The notes beneath the pieces are model-generated. The model was not told the DNA's origin and did no database searches. It saw only the letters and a program-made list of their open reading frames with translations. 64,000 nucleotides of DNA from Marinobacterium iners (GTDB taxonomy: Bacteria; Pseudomonadota; Gammaproteobacteria; Pseudomonadales; Balneatricaceae), in NCBI RefSeq assembly GCF_017310015.1, contig NZ_CP022297.1:3596001-3660000 (forward strand), written 5' to 3'. Shown here in pieces: positions 60,679 through 64,000 of this stretch; the first letter of the stretch is position 1; each line of letters opens with the position of its first letter. Both the position numbers and the translations under genes were made by a program.

Positions 60679-60798
60679 GTTAAGTCCTGAAATTGATGAA
60701 TTCACTGCAAGAGGTTAATGCCCGCAAACATGGCAAATCCGTTGCACCTGAAGCCTGCTACTGTAAGCGTAGTGATATGAACTTCAATGTTTGTTAAG

Positions 60799-61761
60799 TC
60801 AGCACCACTTTTTTATCGTGGCGACAGTGCGGTTTAAGCTGTCAGCAAGCGGCTCAAGGCAATCATGTTTTTCAGCCTGCTGCGAAAGTGTAGCTCTTGC
60901 TTGCCGAATGGGTTCACTTCTTTTGCGACTGCGCAGATCATCTTCGCTGATGTCATACTGGTCACACACTCGGCTGATCAGGTCATCGACCGTTACCGTT
61001 GAGGGTTTCACCGTTTCGACAACTGCCGAATCGGGTTGTACCTGAGGCTGCGCTTTTGGCTCAACTTTTGTTTGGGCCGGCTGGAGATGCTTAATAACTG
61101 AGCGCTTGTGTATCTCAAGCAAGGCTTTCAAGTCAGCGGATATTGTCTTGCTGCTGTTCGGTGCATGAGCAGCCGTCCACAAAGTGACACTCCGCGTCTG
61201 CCCACCTCCGGCAAAGTTGAGTTTAAGCGGTTTGATAACCTCAAGCTCTTTAAGCTCTTGCATCAGTTTTGCCGTTGCGGCAAAAGAATTCTGAACAGGC
61301 TTTATTGCCTGTATTATTTGATTCAGCCTTTGTGTCGGCTTACCCCGTGAGGTGATCAGCTTTTCACCGTCAGCCGCAAAATGAGGTGCATCAGGGTATA
61401 GTGTCAAACGATTGTTTTTGCCGTCGTTCGTCCAGCCAAACGGGTAAAGTCGTATCACATCAGGCAACACTCCCTGCCATCGACCTGATGTGTCCAAAGC
61501 GCTTTTCTGATGGCTTCTCATCAACATACACAGAGAGGGAATGCCGTCATCTGAACACGAAAACAGTATGGGGTAGTCTTGTGCGACTTGAGAAGCCTCG
61601 TCAGCATGTATTGGCAGATACAACAAACCAGCCGCAAAGCTATAGTTTTGGGTCGGCAGGAACTTCAGATGTTTGTGTCGCTCCAGCGACAGGACTTCCG
61701 CCCGTGCAGCGTTGCGCTGGATTGCTTTTGGCGTATTCAATGTCTGCTCTCTCTGCTTCAA
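60799..61761 (-). CDS. SapC-family protein fused to a DnaA-domain-IV-like HTH
   Basis: Open for 320 codons; the only starts are TTGs (61761, 61740) without a good ribosome binding site. An ATG at 61843 in another frame (MAAAWGFYV) may point to a frameshift near 61760 or a sequence error. Residues ~28-215 are a full SapC domain: HKHLKFLPTQNYSFAAGLL, QDYPILFSC, SGRWQGVLPDVIRLYPFGW, GEKLITSRGKPTQRLNQI and LKELEVIKPLKLNF. A P/Q-rich linker follows. Residues ~256-320 (DLISRVCDQYDISEDDLRSR, KRSEPIRQARATL, ending LNRTVATIKKW) follow the pattern of DnaA domain IV, with the basic KRS..I..AR loop. The combination suggests a DNA-binding SapC variant. Confidence 0.7.
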   Translation of the reverse strand: MKQREQTLNTPKAIQRNAARAEVLSLERHKHLKFLPTQNYSFAAGLLYLPIHADEASQVAQDYPILFSCSDDGIPSLCMLMRSHQKSALDTSGRWQGVLPDVIRLYPFGWTNDGKNNRLTLYPDAPHFAADGEKLITSRGKPTQRLNQIIQAIKPVQNSFAATAKLMQELKELEVIKPLKLNFAGGGQTRSVTLWTAAHAPNSSKTISADLKALLEIHKRSVIKHLQPAQTKVEPKAQPQVQPDSAVVETVKPSTVTVDDLISRVCDQYDISEDDLRSRKRSEPIRQARATLSQQAEKHDCLEPLADSLNRTVATIKKWC

Positions 61762-61865
61762 TGACTACACTGTTCAACTTGTCAAGTTTACAGATAGCCA
61801 TTAAGTGAGTCCAGCGTACATAAAAACCCCAAGCTGCTGCCATGACTCACAGCTTATTCAGTTAG

Positions 61866-61902
61866 CAAAAAACCGGATGCCATCACAGCACCCGGTTTTT
61901 TA
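61866..61902. terminator. Intrinsic terminator after gltD
   Basis: On the minus strand ACCGGGTGC and GCATCCGGT form a 9-bp stem (one G-T pair) followed by TTTTTT, with A-runs on the other side. It lies 39 bp past the gltD stop. Confidence 0.85.
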
Positions 61903-61940
61903 TACACTAACCACCCGACAACGAGTGGCAAGCCAGGCAA

Positions 61941-63374
61941 TCAGACTTCGAGGAAGTCCAGGATGCCCTCAGCGGCCTTGCGGCCTTCATCAATTGCTGT
62001 GACGACCAGATCAGAGCCACGGACCATATCGCCACCGGCAAAGACCTTGGCATTACTGGTCTGGAATGCGAACTGCCCTGCAGCGTTCGGCTGGGCCTGG
62101 GTCTTGATACGACCATCCTCGTGCAGCTCGATACCGAAATCGGCAAACCAGGGCGCCGGGCTTGGGCGGAAACCGAAAGCAACCAGCACGGTATCAGCCG
62201 GCAGAACCTCTTCAGAACCCGGCACCACCTCCGCACGACGACGGCCGTTTTCATCCGGCTCACCCATGCGAGTGGTCACCAGCTTCACGCCGGTTACCTT
62301 GCCGTTTTCACCAACCACTTCAACCGGCTGACGGTTGAACATGAATTGAACGCCCTCTTCACGCGCATTCTCGACTTCACGCTTGGAGCCGGGCATGTTT
62401 TCTTCATCACGACGATAGGCACAGACAACCGACTCGGCACCCTGACGGATCGAGGTACGGTTGCAGTCCATCGCGGTGTCACCACCGCCCAGAACGACCA
62501 CTTTCTGGCCTTTGACACTGATGTATTCGGACGGATCCTTCTCGAATCCCAGGCAATGATTCACATTGGAGATCAGGAACGGCAGTGCGTCATGCACACC
62601 GTCCAGATCTTCACCGGGGAAACCGCCTTTCATGTAGGTGTAGGTACCCATACCCATGAACACGGCATCATATTCATCCAGCAGCTGCTGCATGGTCACG
62701 TCAGTGCCGACCTCGGTGTTGAGACGGAACTCAACTCCCATCTCTTCAAAGATCTGGCGGCGACGGCTCATGACACTTTTTTCCAGCTTGAACTCCGGGA
62801 TGCCGAAGGTCAACAGGCCGCCGATCTCAGGGTAGCGATCGAACACCACGGGCTTGACGCCGTTACGCACCAGAACGTCGGCACAGCCGATACCGGCAGG
62901 ACCGGCACCGATCACGGCCACCTTCTTGTCGGTCCATTCGACATTGGACATATCAGGCTTCCAGCCCATGGCGAACGCGGTATCGGTGATGTATTTCTCA
63001 ACCGAGCCGATGGTGACGGCGCCAAAGCCGTCATTCAGCGTACAGGCTCCTTCACACAGGCGGTCCTGCGGACATACACGGCCACAGACTTCTGGCAGCG
63101 AGTTGGTCTGATGACTCAGCTCCACCGCTTCCATGATATTCCCCTCGGTCACCAGCTTGAGCCAGTTGGGGATAAAGTTGTGCACCGGGCACTTCCATTC
63201 ACAGTAGGGGTTGCCACATTCCAGGCAGCGGTGTGCCTGGGAGGATGCATCCTTGGGCTGGAACGGTTCATAAATTTCTGCAAACTGCTGTTTGCGAATA
63301 TTGGCCGGCACTTTTTCCGGCCCCTGACGGCCAACGTCAATAAACTGAAAATCGTTCTTCAGACGGTCAGTCAT
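61941..63374 (-). CDS. gltD: Glutamate synthase (NADPH) small subunit
   Basis: 477 residues from ATG 63374, with GAGGTGG upstream; extending to 63452 would pass that site. The N-terminal cysteine clusters (HRCLECGNPYCEWKCP and CGRVCPQDRLCEGACT) bind the iron-sulfur centres. FAD site: VIGAGPAGIGCADVLVRNG; NADPH site: VVVLGGGDTAMDCNRTS; C-terminal FAD contact: VFAGGDMVRGSDLVVTAIDEG. It supplies electrons to GltB for making glutamate from glutamine and 2-oxoglutarate. It follows gltB with a 61-bp gap. Confidence 0.97.
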   Translation of the reverse strand: MTDRLKNDFQFIDVGRQGPEKVPANIRKQQFAEIYEPFQPKDASSQAHRCLECGNPYCEWKCPVHNFIPNWLKLVTEGNIMEAVELSHQTNSLPEVCGRVCPQDRLCEGACTLNDGFGAVTIGSVEKYITDTAFAMGWKPDMSNVEWTDKKVAVIGAGPAGIGCADVLVRNGVKPVVFDRYPEIGGLLTFGIPEFKLEKSVMSRRRQIFEEMGVEFRLNTEVGTDVTMQQLLDEYDAVFMGMGTYTYMKGGFPGEDLDGVHDALPFLISNVNHCLGFEKDPSEYISVKGQKVVVLGGGDTAMDCNRTSIRQGAESVVCAYRRDEENMPGSKREVENAREEGVQFMFNRQPVEVVGENGKVTGVKLVTTRMGEPDENGRRRAEVVPGSEEVLPADTVLVAFGFRPSPAPWFADFGIELHEDGRIKTQAQPNAAGQFAFQTSNAKVFAGGDMVRGSDLVVTAIDEGRKAAEGILDFLEV

Positions 63375-63435
63375 TTTACCACCTCGTCCGATACCCGCCG
63401 CAGGGGCAGGTACCGCAGTTAGTCTTTCTCTGTGC

Positions 63436-64000
63436 TTACTCGGGACGCACACGCACTGTGTTCAGGAGATCATTCAGACTTGCAGCCTTGGGCTTGATCA
63501 GCCAGAACTTGCCGCAATAGTCATAGAAGTTATCCAGAATCTCCTGACCCCAGGCACTGCCGGTTTCGGCCGTGAACTCCTCAATCACCGAGCGCAGGTG
63601 GTTCTTGTAGGACTCCATCTGCTCGGTCGCAATGCGGTGGATATCCACCAGTTCATGGTTGTACTTGTCGACAAAGGTGTTATCGCGGTCCAGTACATAC
63701 GCGAAGCCACCGGTCATACCGGCACCGAAGTTGTAACCGGTCTCGCCCAGTACTGTCACCATTCCCCCGGTCATGTACTCACAGCAGTGATCACCGGCAC
63801 CTTCAATGACGGCATGGCAACCGGAGTTACGTACCCCGAAGCGCTCACCGGCACGGCCCGCCGCGAACAGCTTGCCGCCCGTTGCACCATAGAGACAGGT
63901 GTTGCCGAGGATGGCGGTATCCTGCGACTTGAACGTTGCTTCAGCAAACGGACGTACCACCACCTTGCCACCGGCCATACCCTTGCCGACATAGTCGTTG
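63436..64000 (-). CDS. gltB: Glutamate synthase (NADPH) large subunit, C-terminal part (continues beyond window)
   Basis: About 188 codons run from the stop at 63436 to the window edge. They encode the GXGXG beta-helix domain: GGKVVVRPF, ILGNTCLYGATGGKLFAAGR, AGERFGVRNSG, VIEGAGDHCCEYMTGG and ETGYNFGAGMTGGFAYV. The tail ends with FWLIKPKAASLNDLL. This domain closes the ammonia tunnel between the glutaminase and synthase sites. It is upstream of gltD in one operon. Confidence 0.95.
   Translation of the reverse strand, partial: NDYVGKGMAGGKVVVRPFAEATFKSQDTAILGNTCLYGATGGKLFAAGRAGERFGVRNSGCHAVIEGAGDHCCEYMTGGMVTVLGETGYNFGAGMTGGFAYVLDRDNTFVDKYNHELVDIHRIATEQMESYKNHLRSVIEEFTAETGSAWGQEILDNFYDYCGKFWLIKPKAASLNDLLNTVRVRPE

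Noticed and set aside
62121..63422. 433-codon plus-strand frame
   Set aside because: Antisense to gltD, whose iron-sulfur, FAD and NADPH motifs are all present.

Overview
The window reads as a chromosomal segment of a gammaproteobacterium. The gltBD pair, the A-band-like D-rhamnose polysaccharide cluster and the Rpn/DUF4351 'cytosolic protein' genes all fit that group; an Oceanospirillales-type marine lineage is a guess. Most genes lie on the minus strand.

Layout. (1) 1-16419 is a locus holding, in order: a primase-helicase-like protein without a P-loop (partial, minus), a divergent SapC-family gene with a structured leader (plus), an Rpn-type nuclease gene, a DUF6165 gene, a GT9-like glycosyltransferase gene, and an ~11 kb gene for a giant RTX/von Willebrand A surface protein that has lost its 5' end. 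(2) 16660-26346 looks like an integrated element or its remains: Xre regulator, tyrosine integrase, Rpn genes and fragments, RadC, DUF932, a recombination-directionality-factor-like protein, YqaJ exonuclease, a glycine-zipper protein, an inovirus Gp2-like HUH replication protein beside direct repeats and an 11-bp-stem hairpin, and an HTH protein. (3) 26602-48411 repeats the gene order of region 1 with diverged copies. Here the helicase-like gene is complete and carries a (TTGGGG)17 tract, the Rpn copy has a nonsense codon, ~4.4 kb with a cyanophycin-synthetase-like ATP-grasp gene and an RTX gene has been added, and the giant gene is complete, with promoter, ribosome binding site and an N-terminal DUF4214-like domain. 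(4) 48664-60678 is an ABC-transporter-dependent O-polysaccharide operon: rmd, gmd, a three-module glycosyltransferase, an FkbM methyltransferase with a coiled coil, wzt, wzm, a GT4 and manC. (5) 60799-61761 encodes a SapC protein fused to a DnaA-domain-IV-like DNA-binding domain. (6) gltD and the end of gltB close the window.

How the parts may work together (inference). The giant proteins have the layout of Caulobacter RsaA-like, type I-secreted surface-layer proteins: DUF4214-like N-terminus, repetitive body, RTX repeats, C-terminal secretion end. Next to them lies a GDP-D-rhamnose O-antigen operon, and S-layers of this kind are anchored to O-polysaccharide. SapC-family genes occur three times. 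The complete giant gene plus a 5'-truncated, promoterless-looking second copy that shares a near-identical ~2.2 kb block resembles an expression locus with a silent cassette. Each SapC gene in the duplicated loci has a leader in which a 10-bp helix can hide the ribosome binding site while an overlapping hairpin would free it. The divergent partner in each locus is a helicase-family protein whose Walker A motif is missing. No secretion ABC transporter, tRNA, rRNA or CRISPR array was seen.
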